Origin: Beroe ovata
Taxonomy: Eukaryota; Ctenophora; Nuda; Beroida; Beroidae
Length of the DNA: 64,000 nucleotides
Direction of reading: 5' to 3'
Assembly: GCA_946803715.1 (NCBI GenBank)
Contig: CAMPET010000297.1
Span: 1,961-65,960, forward strand
The stretch's first letter is position 1. Each line of letters begins with the position of its first letter. This document shows positions 48,701 through 59,538 of this stretch, in pieces. Under the pieces are notes generated by a model. That model had not been told where the DNA came from. It searched no databases and was given only the letters and a program-made list of their open reading frames with translations. The position numbers and the translations under genes were made by a program.

Positions 48701-49616
48701 GACAAAAGTACCTTTTCTAGCAAAGCAACATTACAGGTCATGATTCAATTTACCTTGCCATATAAAAATTCAAGACTCTACTCTTTCATAAATCATTCCA
48801 TCTGAAAAGAGCTAATTCAAACGTGACCTTACACCAGCAACAGCAGCTATGAACACCTTTCAAAGCATAATTGTTCCTAGTTTTTGAATATGGATAAAAT
48901 GTTTGAACATGTTTAAGGAGGCACTCAAATTTCCATTCATCACGGAAAAAGGAGGTTACCGGTTGTTTACATGTTGCCATGACAACTCCATCACGTTGCT
49001 ATAGCAACTAATTCCAATATGATATTCAGGGACTGAGGGTGATGTCCACAGATAGGAGCAAGTTGAATCACATGAACCAGCAACAACAACAACAACAACA
49101 ACAACAACACAACAACAACACGAACACCCTCGTTCATTTACAACCGGTCGCAGCTCAGATGTTCAGACAGGTAGATCCGTCAAAGTCACGCGTTAGCAAA
49201 CTAATAACAGTTCACGTGATGGTTTTACCATGGTAACAGGTTGTTACCATGGTAACAGGTGTGTTGGTTATATTCAAATCTTAGCGAGCAATTATTTCAG
49301 GGTGGTCAGGGAGAGAGGTATGTTACCACATCGCAACCAGGATACTACAACAACTCCTCTGAGAACAACGTGACCACTCCCGCACCTTCACTCGTCATAA
49401 GGTTGCTATAGCAACACAGCGACACTAATATTGTTTCCATGACAACAGGACTCTATATTGATTTGAATGCTCACACAAAGACCACATCACCATTATAAAT
49501 CTCGTATGATTTGTACGGTTAGACACTATATAACTCCGTGCATTTAGTGTGTCGTACATTGTGATTGTCACAGTAACTTGCACACACTTTGTAAGTTTAG
49601 CTTTGTATAGCATGTA

Positions 49617-49667
<51 letters not shown>

Positions 49668-49971
49668 ACTAACCCCTCGTCTCTCTCAGCAATACGAAAC
49701 ATGTGAGACCAGATGAGCCCGTCTTCGCCCACAAAGGTGTCAAACAGTACGGAGTAAAGGAGGCTGGCAAATCTATTCCGGTAAGTTGCCAAAGCGACCC
49801 ATAGTGGTCATAGCAACCCATAGTTCAAGTTGTCATAGCAACCCATCTTGGTTTCTGCAGCAACTGATCATAGTTTCTGATGATTGAGATTCCATCTGCT
49901 TAGTTACAGACCTCTAACAATATTCCCATATTCTTCAGAGCCGTTTAGCGTGGGAGGACTTTGGCAGATAA
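43901..49971 (+). CDS. NFYA: Nuclear transcription factor Y subunit alpha
   Basis: DNA-contacting subunit of the trimeric CCAAT-binding factor NF-Y, nuclear. Ten exons: 43901-44188, 44760-44804, 46118-46249, 46431-46547, 46957-47081, 48307-48526, 49030-49170, 49301-49401, 49690-49780 and 49939-49971, giving 430 residues. The core is at about residues 122-178: EPLYVNAKQYHRIMKRRQQR is the NF-YB/NF-YC-binding helix, and HESRHQHALRRSRNNGGRF the DNA-binding helix, near-identical to animal NF-YA. The linker and the second helix are split by an intron at KSRQ/KYLH. The N-terminal part is short (about 120 residues); the C-terminal part is long (about 250) and rich in Asn and Gln, with a poly-Gln run in exon 49030-49170. 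Usual animal NF-YA has the core near the C-terminus. The acceptor of exon 2 could also be at 44766. Confidence 0.93.
45711..45792. repeat. (TG)n microsatellite with an N
   Basis: Long GT/TG tract in an NF-YA intron, interrupted by GGTGGGGG near 45723 and an N at 45790. The repeat probably broke the assembly. Confidence 0.9.
47650..47680. repeat. Perfect hairpin in an NF-YA intron
   Basis: TTTTCTCTCTATCT and its exact reverse complement AGATAGAGAGAAAA are separated by TTG, giving a 14-bp stem with a 3-nt loop. It lies in the long intron between exons 46957-47081 and 48307-48526. Confidence 0.7.
48151..48284. repeat. 31-bp tandem repeat in an NF-YA intron
   Basis: About four copies of a 31-bp unit containing CTCTGTAACTAACATCCCAA end close to the acceptor of exon 48307-48526. 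The pyrimidine content may extend the polypyrimidine region. Confidence 0.8.
49078..49121 (+). repeat. CAA/AAC triplet run encoding poly-Gln and Asn
   Basis: In-frame (CAA)n inside NF-YA exon 49030-49170, encoding about ten glutamines followed by His and Asn residues. Such runs vary in length between alleles. Confidence 0.85.
49243..49256. promoter_or_regulatory. X-box-like palindrome pair in an NF-YA intron
   Basis: GTTACCATGGTAAC, with a near copy (TTTACCATGGTAAC) at 49224-49237, 19 bp apart. Same family as the palindromes in the fibrocystin-L genes. Confidence 0.4.
49619..49664. repeat. (AC)n microsatellite
   Basis: Uninterrupted AC dinucleotide tract in the NF-YA intron before exon 49690-49780. 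Confidence 0.9.
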
Positions 49972-51810
49972 GAGTACACACACACAGTACACACTGGGCC
50001 CAGTACGTGATGAGATAAGAAACTGCGTGATTGATAACGCGTCATCTATAACGCGCGTGAACTATAAAACGTGACTGTCAGAGAACAGGTGCTAGAACGG
50101 CAATCACTTTGAACTTGTTAAGGACATTATTAAACTCTTTATATCATGATGAAAAGCTACGGGATATTGTTGACAATAATTATAAGCTCCCGGTTCAGAC
50201 TTTTGAATGTTCGTGTTCACAGCAAGAGCTGATCGTGTGTTTGTGTTTGTTCGCGTGTGGTATGTTTTCCCTAGTTTACATGTTAGCTTCACTTTGTGTT
50301 GAGAGATTCACTCTTCATTTAGCTAAGATTGTTTTTTGTTCATTTTTCCTGAATGGGTGGTACAATGATTGTATGACATGATAACACCACGCAGTCCTGA
50401 ATTTCTAGATGATTTCTTAACTTTAACCACCGCTTGTACATGATTTACACCGTTAAAGTCGATTTAAATTGAATTTATTTTGAGCAAAATAGCACGGGAT
50501 TAAGATGGCATGTTCACAATTGTATTTATTTTTATTGATTTTAAATTGAATTTGTAGTCAAACTTAAATGTGTGTAGTTTCCTTTGGTTGACCCAGAACG
50601 CAATCCGGGAGAATCGTGAACGCTCCATCAGATGGTACCGTGAAAATATCTCATGTGTGAATGGACTTATGGGTGTGTCGCATCATGTGATTCATCCCAT
50701 GAAACTCTCTATTCTGAACACAATACCCAGGAACACGTACACACACATGTCACATACAAACACACAATTTGAACAAGATTGGAATTTCAATGCTGTAGGT
50801 ATCCGATATCACTCAGTATGATATATTCACTTCCAGGGCAGACAATAATTATGCAAAATATACAATTCCTGTTCATGTATAAAATGTTAGGGGAACAGTG
50901 TATCTATATATACAAGTTCGGTGTGCTTATCAGGCTTCATCGCGTGTTCTAGATCGTCATACTGATAACATCTCTCCCACTCAATGGACATGCATATTCA
51001 CATTGTAAAAATGTGTGAATATTAAAGTACCTACCCACTACCACTATCGCTCTCCATTTCACAGGGTATTCATGTATAAGTATACGCTGTACCCTTAAGC
51101 CAAACCAGTACCAATCAAATTAGACGAGGAAGTCACATGTTCTAACCCCACCAACCCTGGACAGGTATACAAGTCACGTGGTCTAATTTCTATGATTAAT
51201 AAAGGTCACATGACGAAGCTCTGTGCATGTAATATAGACCACGTGTGTGTGTGTCTCTCTCCATATATAAATGTAGCTACTTGTCATGCTTTGAGTTCCC
51301 TTTGTGCCATATATATATCTGTATCTAATCGTTTCAAAGACTCGGTTTAAGTGAGTGAAATTATTGAAATTACGGGAGATATGCAGGTGCTCTACCATGC
51401 CATCACAATGTAGGGAGGCTGGGCGGTCACCGACCATTGGGTTGTGGATATGGATTACAATCGACCAATGGCAACGCAAGAACGAGTGCTCTCCAGAATT
51501 CTTTGTCATATTTGCCGCGCGCGAAAACATTTTCTTGGACAGATCCAGAACACGCGCGTCTACGTTACGCGCGTTGTAGATTCACAACATTCCAATTGGG
51601 TGGTCCCTGGTCATTGGAAACCAAGCCATCTTTTGACGGTTACCGTAGCCACTACTTCTCAAACCCCTGTCTCTAATGATGAACATAAGATAACCTAATC
51701 TACTGGCAGAGTTACAGGAAAAGATCATTGCTATACCGAGCTATAATCATATCCCAATACCTAATTTACATTCCAATGCTTCTTGATAAATCCCTTCTGA
51801 CTGAAATCCC
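49972..51810. other. Region between NF-YA and the zinc-finger gene
   Basis: It holds the NF-YA 3' UTR and convergent downstream sequence. Open frames at 50109-50381, 50570-50821 and 51355-51698 overlap one another in several frames and show no recognisable domain. I see no supported gene. Confidence 0.5.
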
Positions 51811-54002
51811 TCACATCGCTTCAATCAGCTTTAGCAGCGCATGCATGTGTTGATAAAGCAGCATAACAAGTGATAAATCATCCAACAGTCGCATTTCCTG
51901 CTGGATAAGTATCAAAACAAAGTTCCTGATCTGCAAGAGGGATGTAGCAGCGATCAAATTAGCGACTGTTTCGTTTGTCATTGACTCCAATAACCGAGCT
52001 GGGAAGGGACGGTGCTGGCGGTTGATCACTCTTGGATAAGAGTTCTGGTTGCCATGGTAACTCAACCAGTTTCCATGGATACCGAGTGGGTAGTCGATTT
52101 TGTTCAGACGAGATAGAATGCGTAGTCGGAGTAGGTGTTTGGGTATTGATGCTGTCATGAGGGGATCCAAAGAGGAGACACCATTGGTCGAAGAGGAAAG
52201 GGATGTAATTTGTGGAGAAAGGGGTTCTTCTTTTCCACTGGTCGATCGCTCTGCCTCACTCTTCTCCATGGGAACTGGTTTTCGTTTGGGCGGTGACTTG
52301 GCATCCCTCTTTTCACGACACAGTTTCGCTGTCCCCTGCCCAATCCTGTCCCTGGACAGCATGGACAGAAAACACTCTGTCAGAGTGGACGAGGACAGAA
52401 CTGAGACCAGGCCAGGGTTTGATGCCCCACTTCGCACCTTCGCACGAGGTGGTGATGGTGACAAACTCTCCCCCTTCTCCTCTTTACACGGTGGTGGTAT
52501 CTCATGGGAGTCAGGGGGAATGTGGTAGAGAGCTTGTTCACCGTGTACGCTGTGACACTTCACATTGATTGTAGTGTCACTCCTGACAGACGAGAGACAG
52601 AACGTGTAAAGAATGAGGTGGAAAGTGACGCGCATCCACCATTTCACTTAAAAACTCTAACTATTTCACTAAAAACGTCCCTTCCCTCTCCTGTTTCCAT
52701 GGAAACTAACCTGAACATATCGCGTCTTGCGGAGTTGAACACACCATGCTCCTGCGCCATGTGCGCCACTAGGTACGGCACCGATCGGAACAGAACGCCG
52801 CACTTGGCGCACGTTTGACGGCGCATACGAGCGTGGTAGCGGAGATGGCGTTGTAGCGTGGAGTTCTGGTCGAACATCTTGCCACACTCGTCACAAATCT
52901 TCGGAGCTGAGGGAAAATGTCGTGAACTCGAGAAATGAGGAAATTAAGAACAAATGCGATTTTTAAAGTTCAAGCACAGCCGTACTCTTACTTTGAGGAG
53001 CTTCACTCTTTGGTCTTTCCTCAATTTTCTCCGACTGTTCAATCTTGGCTGGAGGTTGGCGATCGGTCATCTTGACGTGCAGCTGAAGAGCGCAAGAGTC
53101 GAAGACGTTTTTCATGGAAACTTCTTGAAAGAATTTTATGGATGAATTTTTCGTATTGTGAACTTACATCCTTGTGTGAGATGTTGTGTCGTCTAAGACG
53201 TCCAGCTGTACTAAACGATAGTTCACAATATCCACAAACCAGCTCTCCAGTACTGTTTTCTAGATGTCCTGAGCAAATGGGTTTGGTTATCCCCAGATTA
53301 TCTAATCTTTTCCGTCGTTCTAAAAGTAAGAAATTATTTAGTGGAAATAATTCCCATTTCCATTCATCCAAGTTGTGTGTAGGCTTTTTGAACAAGTGAG
53401 GTCCCCAGACCCTCTCTCCCATGATGTTTTTAATTGGTGAAAATTAAACTCGCATCAAAAAAGTTTGCTCACCCCTCATGGAAGCAATGGCAAATAGTTG
53501 TGTATATAGTAACCTAAGTGAATCTATAACAATCTCTTATTAAAACTGTGTAAAGTTATTTCACTAAGTTAAGTCTTTAGTGATAAGTGTAAATGTTATA
53601 AGTTCAGTGTGTTATCAACAGTGTGTGGGATGGAATTATCAGCTTTTGACCTTCATCATCGGAACATGATGGGCGAGGTCGTGAGAAAGTCGTTGGAAGG
53701 AAGCTTTCTCGGAATACAGAAAATCGGAAACTTGAGGCATATTCTATAGACACTTACCTTGCATGAGGCGTTTCCTCTTTCGACGCTGTTCCTTAATGTG
53801 CTCCTCGAAACTTATCCCTTTCTTGGCAGCCTGAGAGGGGAAATGTGGTCCGTGAGAACATGCCTGAGAGTTGTGTGCGGAGTTTAACGGCCGACACGGA
53901 TGCACAAACCTGTTTGTATGCGATAGTGTGGCGACGAAGTGCAGTGATATCAGGGAAGACAGTCGTGCAGTGGTCACACACCAAATCTGCAACACGATCC
54001 AT
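51811..54002 (-). CDS. C2H2 zinc-finger protein
   Basis: Probable nucleic-acid-binding nuclear protein. Six exons on the minus strand: 54002-53910, 53830-53758, 53319-53168, 53082-52992, 52906-52711 and 52582-51811, giving 458 residues in one frame. Finger 1 (CDHCTTVFPDITALRRH, residues about 9-25) has Tyr where the second His is expected. Finger 2 is CGYCELSFSTAGRLRRH plus NISH. Finger 3 is CDECGKMFDQNSTLQRHLRY with H, and finger 4 is CAKCGVLFRSVPYLVAH with MAQEH. A basic stretch (EQRRKRKRLMQ then ERRKRL) lies between fingers 1 and 2 and may act as a nuclear signal. The last exon (about 257 residues) is Ser/Pro-rich and ends in a hydrophobic helical segment (LLQIRNFVLILIQQEMRLL). No orthologue recognised. 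Confidence 0.8.
52048..52061. promoter_or_regulatory. X-box-like element GTTGCCATGGTAAC inside coding sequence
   Basis: The same motif family occurs here in the last exon of the zinc-finger gene. A related GTTTCCATGGAAAC is at 52693-52706 in its intron. Confidence 0.35.
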
Positions 54003-55765
54003 TGCTCACTGCTACCGAGGGAGGGGGTTATGAGCTTGAGAATGATAAAAAACTAGTCGGGTGTCAAGAAAAAGTGGTGTCAAGGGAAAATGGTGTCAAG
54101 GGAAAACGGTGTCAGTGAGTTACTGGATACTGGTGTCAAGAGTGGGATTATTGAGTCAACTCCTGTCATACGATTACAATGAACAACAGATTGTCGCATT
54201 CGCATCACCATAAATGTCAAAGCCCATGCTGTAAATCCCATGTTGAACAGATAACAATGATAACAATGAGGGGAGAATGAACTCCAACAATCGCGAGTTA
54301 CATTGAGACAAGTTGACAATTGCCCATGAGGAACTCTCGCTCCAACATACCAAATGTCACACAGCACAGAACAGACAATAGCAATTGATGCAGAACAATC
54401 GGAGAATTGAATTTGTACGGGGACAGAATATTTCACAATTCACACTATTATAGAGCGCCCGATGAAGGCATAGAAGTGACAACATGAATTGCCTCAACAG
54501 TGATTGATTGGACGCAGTCACGTGGTGACCACTGACCAGGCCATGTATGGGTGTCGTCATGGCAACAGGACTAATTATGAATGCCTCAATGAATATGCTC
54601 GAAATGAACTCATCAATAAAAATTGAGGCATTCATTAAGCCCAAGAACAATAATATCAAGCCCAAAAGATCCAGACATTGAAAAATAAAGATTATGTGCG
54701 CGATGGATTGTTGCTAGGGAAACAGTTTTTGAGGCACCATGGCGACACATGATCCTCAGGGAACAGCGTCTCATGAGGTGGGTGCCCGACTCTCTGGACT
54801 CACTATTGGATGGGAGCCGGGGACTAAAGATACAGACTGCGGCGACTCATGAGTGAGCCTTACTAATTGTTATACTTTTATTAACATTGTTGATGTATAG
54901 TGGAGTGAATATGAATCTGTTCTATAGATCAAAGGAGAATGGTGGTTTTGTGGGAAAACACTGCCAAATTCAGGACATGGGGAAACCATCAACCATACGA
55001 GAACAAACCACCCAAACCAGAGAAATGGTTGATCGCTATAACAGTCAGGAAGGAAGGCTCACATATTCGAACCCCACTCTTATGATTCCCCCCAAAATGT
55101 GAAATTCTAATTACAGGATTCTTTGAACGGGGCCACATGGAAATCAGGGGGGTAGGAGGGGGAAGGGGTAATCTACAATAGCTACAATAAATTGTAAAAC
55201 GGGGAAAACTTTGGTACACTCTCACATCCGTGCATTGATTAAATTACCTTTATTTCATGTTGAGAAGCCCTGAATAGAAGTATGTTGGGCGGCAGCATGA
55301 GAGTCTTGGAGAGCTGTAGCCTGGTCGCTGAATTAACTGCCAAATCCTGATCACTGCCACCACGTACCGTAGCTGAGGGTGGAAACCGTGGTTAGAGTTA
55401 GACTTAGATGATAGGTACTGATCGTCTCAAAATTACTGGACATAATAACTTTTTGTGGCAAAGTTTCGCGGGCGTTGGAATTTTTTTCAACATATCTCAT
55501 TAGGACGGGAATGGGGTGGAGGAGTACCCAATCATGTGTCTAATCAGATTTCTGGAGTTTTTACCGATGTCGTGTTATGACTGAAACACCATATGACCCA
55601 CCAGCTAAACTTTCCCGCATGCATCACCCTGCGTCTCAAGTATCACCCACATGTTTTGATAACACGAGACCCCGTCTGGCGTGTAACGGAGGCGTGTGCG
55701 AGGGATCACATCACTCGCATACCTCTTCATGAGACCCAGCCCCAGATAGGAGACCAGGGAGGTGT
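54003..55765. other. Intergenic region upstream of the zinc-finger gene and the 55881 gene
   Basis: Nothing firm. It contains a 37-codon open frame with good start context at 54739-54852 (listed separately) and shared upstream sequence for two divergent genes. Confidence 0.5.
54739..54852 (+). CDS. Small open reading frame of 37 codons
   Basis: GCACCATGG start context, then a frame reading MATHDPQGTASHEV onward and stopping at TGA 54850-54852. A GTGGGT donor-like site after HE would instead make it a first exon. No homologue recognised and no further exon found. Confidence 0.2.
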   Translation: MATHDPQGTASHEVGARLSGLTIGWEPGTKDTDCGDS

Positions 55766-55784
55766 CCAATCCAATGGTATATAA
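55766..55784 (+). promoter_or_regulatory. Double CCAAT box and TATA box of the 55881 gene
   Basis: Two CCAAT pentamers in direct succession (55766-55770, 55771-55775) are followed by TATATAA at 55778-55784, about 100 bp before the start codon. This is a compact focused-type core promoter. CCAAT this close to TATA is unusual. Confidence 0.6.
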
Positions 55785-55880
55785 CCGTCGCAACTCCAAT
55801 CCACTCATTATCAATCATTCTTCTCCTCTCTCTTACTACAATCTTCAACTGTCACTATTGTTTCTTTTCAACTGCCCACC

Positions 55881-56657
55881 ATGATGTTTGAGAGTTATCA
55901 CATGTTGGGGGACCCTGCTGGTTTCTTCCATTCCATCAAAGCAGCTACTTCGACAACAAAACCCACCGTTAATGATGACGATGTGGTTTTTGTCCACATG
56001 CTCAACTCAACGTCCAGCTCCGACTCCGAGCAGAGACCCAGCTCCCTCTCCCCCTCCAGTCTGTCTGATGATTTCTCAGGACTTGTCTCCCCTCTCATCT
56101 TCTCCCCGATGGATGCACTCATGTCGACATTCAAGGATGAGGACTGCTGCAGTCCCTCTTCATACGACCTGCTAATGAGCGCCCCACCATCCTCCCCATT
56201 CCACGGTTTCTACTTCCCCGATACTCCGACTTCCACAGACAGCATGATCACCTCAATCTCACTTGAACCTAGCTATCCTGGGTTCCGAACAACAACAACA
56301 ACCCGTCATGACTTGTCCGATGACTGTGTCTCGTGGGCAAGCAGTGGCAACTCCACTTTGTACGATTGTACCCCGTCTGAGGTTGCCAGATACAACCACC
56401 TGCACCTCCTGAAAAACACCCCGTGGCCGGGACGGTACAATTCCGTCAACATGACACACAGCTGCAGTGTTGCCATGACACCTGACGTTGCCATGACAAC
56501 CTTCACTCCTGATCGGGTTGATATGCTGGAGCTATGGAACTCGTCTTGTGACGGATCAGATGATGTTTTCTACTCTCCTCAACCAGTCACTAAGAACAAG
56601 AGCAGTACTAGTGTGGGGAAGAAGATAAAATCGTTTGTCAAAAGATTGACAAAATGA
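55881..56657 (+). CDS. Intronless Ser/Thr-rich protein of unknown function
   Basis: 258-residue frame in one exon, starting in CCACCATGATG context after a TATA box. The N-terminal half is very rich in Ser, Pro and Asp (SSSDSEQRPSSLSPSSLSDD) and looks disordered, with possible phosphodegron or activation-type segments (DEDCCSPSS, DTPTSTDS). The C-terminus is basic and helical: SVGKKIKSFVKRLTK. No cysteine ligand set, membrane segment or signal peptide. The TATA promoter, lack of introns and Ser/Pro-rich acidic composition recall small inducible regulators, but I recognise no family. Confidence 0.7.
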   Translation: MMFESYHMLGDPAGFFHSIKAATSTTKPTVNDDDVVFVHMLNSTSSSDSEQRPSSLSPSSLSDDFSGLVSPLIFSPMDALMSTFKDEDCCSPSSYDLLMSAPPSSPFHGFYFPDTPTSTDSMITSISLEPSYPGFRTTTTTRHDLSDDCVSWASSGNSTLYDCTPSEVARYNHLHLLKNTPWPGRYNSVNMTHSCSVAMTPDVAMTTFTPDRVDMLELWNSSCDGSDDVFYSPQPVTKNKSSTSVGKKIKSFVKRLTK

Positions 56658-57182
56658 AGTTTTTCGTAGATTTGTTTTGAATCATAATTTTATCTGGTTT
56701 CGTTGCAAGAAATCTTTATACTTTATCTTTCAATTTTTTTGATCGTCCAATTTTAATGGTTATAGTAAGCCCTGAGTCTGAATTATTCTGGGGATACAAT
56801 TGGACGGAGCTATATCAATATGCACTGATACAAATGTCGTAATTCTCGGGTTAATGAGAACAATTTTAATACCCGTCACCATAGCAACGACATATGAACA
56901 ATGGGTAAACTAACCGCTGATTAAATGAGATGCCACACCGAGAAATACATATTTTTCATCCCATTAGAATATCATGAGTTTAACTCAAACTGCAATTTCG
57001 CCTGTATAATGATGCTTTTCTCCGGTACATTGCCATTGCATACTATTACTAACAGTGCAGTAACAGCCATCTCATCATAACTATTAGTGATTTTGATTCA
57101 ACACTCAATTTCAAATCCAACGCAACAGATCGTCAGTAGAAATTGAACCAGGAATATGGCAACATGATTTAGATTAGAGAGC

Positions 57183-58259
57183 ATGGAAAAACGTAAGCTG
57201 GAACATGCGCTGAAGGATCTCAACGATGCTCTCTCAATCCTGAAAGATATGTCTAGGAAAATGGACCTCGAGCGCCCATCTACCTCTTCAACTAGTGGAT
57301 CCACCGATACCACAGGGTCCTCTGATCAGGCATGTACAGAACAAGGGTGTGACAAAGGGTCCTCCGCTCAACACAACTCAGAGGGAGTATGCACAGGTGG
57401 AACTCCAGATACAGACAGAGATGGTTGTCATGTGAACAATTCAGAGGGAGTATGCACAGGTGGAACTCGAGACAGAGATTGTTGTCATGTGAGTCGAGAA
57501 CAGAAGGAGGAGGGTGACTGTAATGCTGATCAGTCTCAAGAAGTTGACCAAAATGCAACTCATCTTGACTCTGCTAGTGCAAGCGAATTTGTCCCACTAT
57601 CGGACACGGTATTAACCTCACTCCCTGACACTAACTCAAATCCGGTGTCAAACTTAGCTGCTCATAATGACTGTGGTGACGTTGAATTGAGCACGATTCG
57701 AAGTGAAACATCTGACTTTGTCGAGGCGTCAGAATTCTTCGATTGTGAAGAATCTGGAAAATTGCCAGCTCAGATTGAGGAAATGGGTTACTCGGATGTG
57801 GATAATTTCTGTGATGTTTTCGAAGAGGCTCAGGAAGATATGACGCTTGATCAAAGTGTTTTTGACCATGACGGAACCGCTGATGCGACAGATGAATCCG
57901 AGGTTCAAACTAAAATTGTAGAACTAAATGTGGGTAAACTGAGCCCTGATTCAAACCTTGAAGAGGATCAGAAAATGGAAGGTGAACACAATATCGTGAT
58001 CAACCATGTGCCTGAGACTGAAATGAGGGAGGATCAAAGGGCAGAATCAGTCTCAGCCCCGGGTCAAATCATCAATCATTCGGAGAGTGAGGATACAAGG
58101 GTAGGAATCGAGAATGGGCAAAACAGACAGGTTGAGAATGACAGGACTGAGAGTGAATCATCCGATGTTTTCGAAGCCCCCACCCCACACATAATGCAGT
58201 CGAATATGTCGAAATCGGTGAACTATGATAATGAACCGAACGATGATTCGGTTTCATGA
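57183..58259 (+). CDS. Intronless acidic protein of unknown function with an internal repeat
   Basis: 358-residue frame in one exon. The first 30 residues (KRKLEHALKDLNDALSILKD) form a likely amphipathic helix or short coiled coil. The rest is acidic, rich in Asp, Glu and Ser, and apparently disordered. Residues about 65-105 contain two copies of NSEGVCTGGT followed by D-x-D-x-CHV, encoded by a 63-bp tandem repeat. Later segments repeat the themes FVEASEFFDCEESG and FCDVFEEAQED. No known domain. The long open frame in AT-rich sequence argues that it is a real gene. Confidence 0.65.
   Translation: MEKRKLEHALKDLNDALSILKDMSRKMDLERPSTSSTSGSTDTTGSSDQACTEQGCDKGSSAQHNSEGVCTGGTPDTDRDGCHVNNSEGVCTGGTRDRDCCHVSREQKEEGDCNADQSQEVDQNATHLDSASASEFVPLSDTVLTSLPDTNSNPVSNLAAHNDCGDVELSTIRSETSDFVEASEFFDCEESGKLPAQIEEMGYSDVDNFCDVFEEAQEDMTLDQSVFDHDGTADATDESEVQTKIVELNVGKLSPDSNLEEDQKMEGEHNIVINHVPETEMREDQRAESVSAPGQIINHSESEDTRVGIENGQNRQVENDRTESESSDVFEAPTPHIMQSNMSKSVNYDNEPNDDSVS
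57374..57493 (+). repeat. 63-bp coding tandem repeat
   Basis: Two in-frame units (57374-57436 and 57437-57493) in the acidic protein gene. The second is slightly shorter, so it arose by duplication followed by small deletions in frame. Confidence 0.75.
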
Positions 58260-59538
58260 TTTCTATGGTACTTCTCATTTCAGATGAGGTCATGAATGAA
58301 TTTTGAAAGCGGAAAAATGCGTGGAAATCCTTGAAAAATGAGAAATTGTGTAGTTGAATTTCGTTGACTGAATTTGATTTATTGTATTTTCTAAATTTTG
58401 AGGAAAACCGACATTTATAGAGTTTTGGACTCTTACTCTCGTCGTAATGGGGGGGGGGGGNCGACAATTAAACACAGAGTATCTAGGAATCAGTTAATCA
58501 TGTACTGAATATAGCAAGCCTCCATTTCATAATTTAAACTCCTTCAAAATGAACATGTTCATACATCGACTCCTTGAGAGTACTTCTAGAAGAGTCCTTC
58601 TCATGGTTTCCATGGAAACTCAGATTATTAAACCTATCTCAGGACCAATTAGTATTAATATTGGAACTATCCAAGCAGTCACTTTAGAGTTAGACTTAAT
58701 TGACCATTTAACATTACTTAAAGCTATTTAAAATTAAAGTCCCTAATCCTAGTTAAAAGTTTTGCAAGATTCGTAAAATCTCGTCTGCAGTTTCTAGAAA
58801 ATTTTGAATTACAAACAGCGATTATATCAAACTGATCAGTTTCATTATAGCAGCTAAACTTGACAATTGACCTAGGAGAATTGGTTACATACAAATAGAG
58901 ATCGAAGAAGCTAGCATGGAACTCCATTCACACGACCTATCCTAGAACCGAATAACAACCAATTTCAGTTTAATTCTCGAATGAACATTTCAACTCGTAT
59001 TTTGGTTTCCAGAAATTGGAGGTTACCCAGTCACAGTAAGGTCCTTACAATTTTCAGCAACTCTGCTTGCAAATTATCTATCACATGCTGCATGCCTGAT
59101 TTCTATACTTTACAGTTGAAATCGGACAACCGCGGGGCTAAAATCTCAAAATCTGGCAGATTTCTCGAGGTGAAGCAGGAACATAGTACGAATCAGGAGG
59201 TCTGATACTGTCCCCTCCTGATATTTCATACGTGCTGGCGGTGGGAGTAAAAACAAGCTTAATATACCACAACTCTGCCATGCAAATACAGAGCAGAGGC
59301 CATGGTTAATTATTTGAGGGTTTTCTTCTAGAGTTTTCGGCCAAATCCATTTGCGTGACAGAGTATTCCCAACACATTAGTTGAGCATGCTTATTGCGAT
59401 AATTAAAATATAAACTGTCCTGATATCATATCATCTGTAGAAATTAGTATAGGCTAGCTGTTCATGTGCAATAAAGTATTTCACATTCATCATGTATGAA
59501 CAGACTGGGATAAATATAATATTCAAGCTGACTATACC
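58260..59538. other. Convergent intergenic region
   Basis: It lies between two convergent genes. It holds a G-run with an N at 58461 and AT-rich sequence. I see no gene. GTTTCCATGGAAAC at 58606-58619 is a further member of the palindrome family. Confidence 0.5.

Noticed and set aside
51355-51698. Three overlapping plus-strand frames upstream of the zinc-finger 3' end
   Set aside because: Mutually overlapping in different frames with no recognisable protein.
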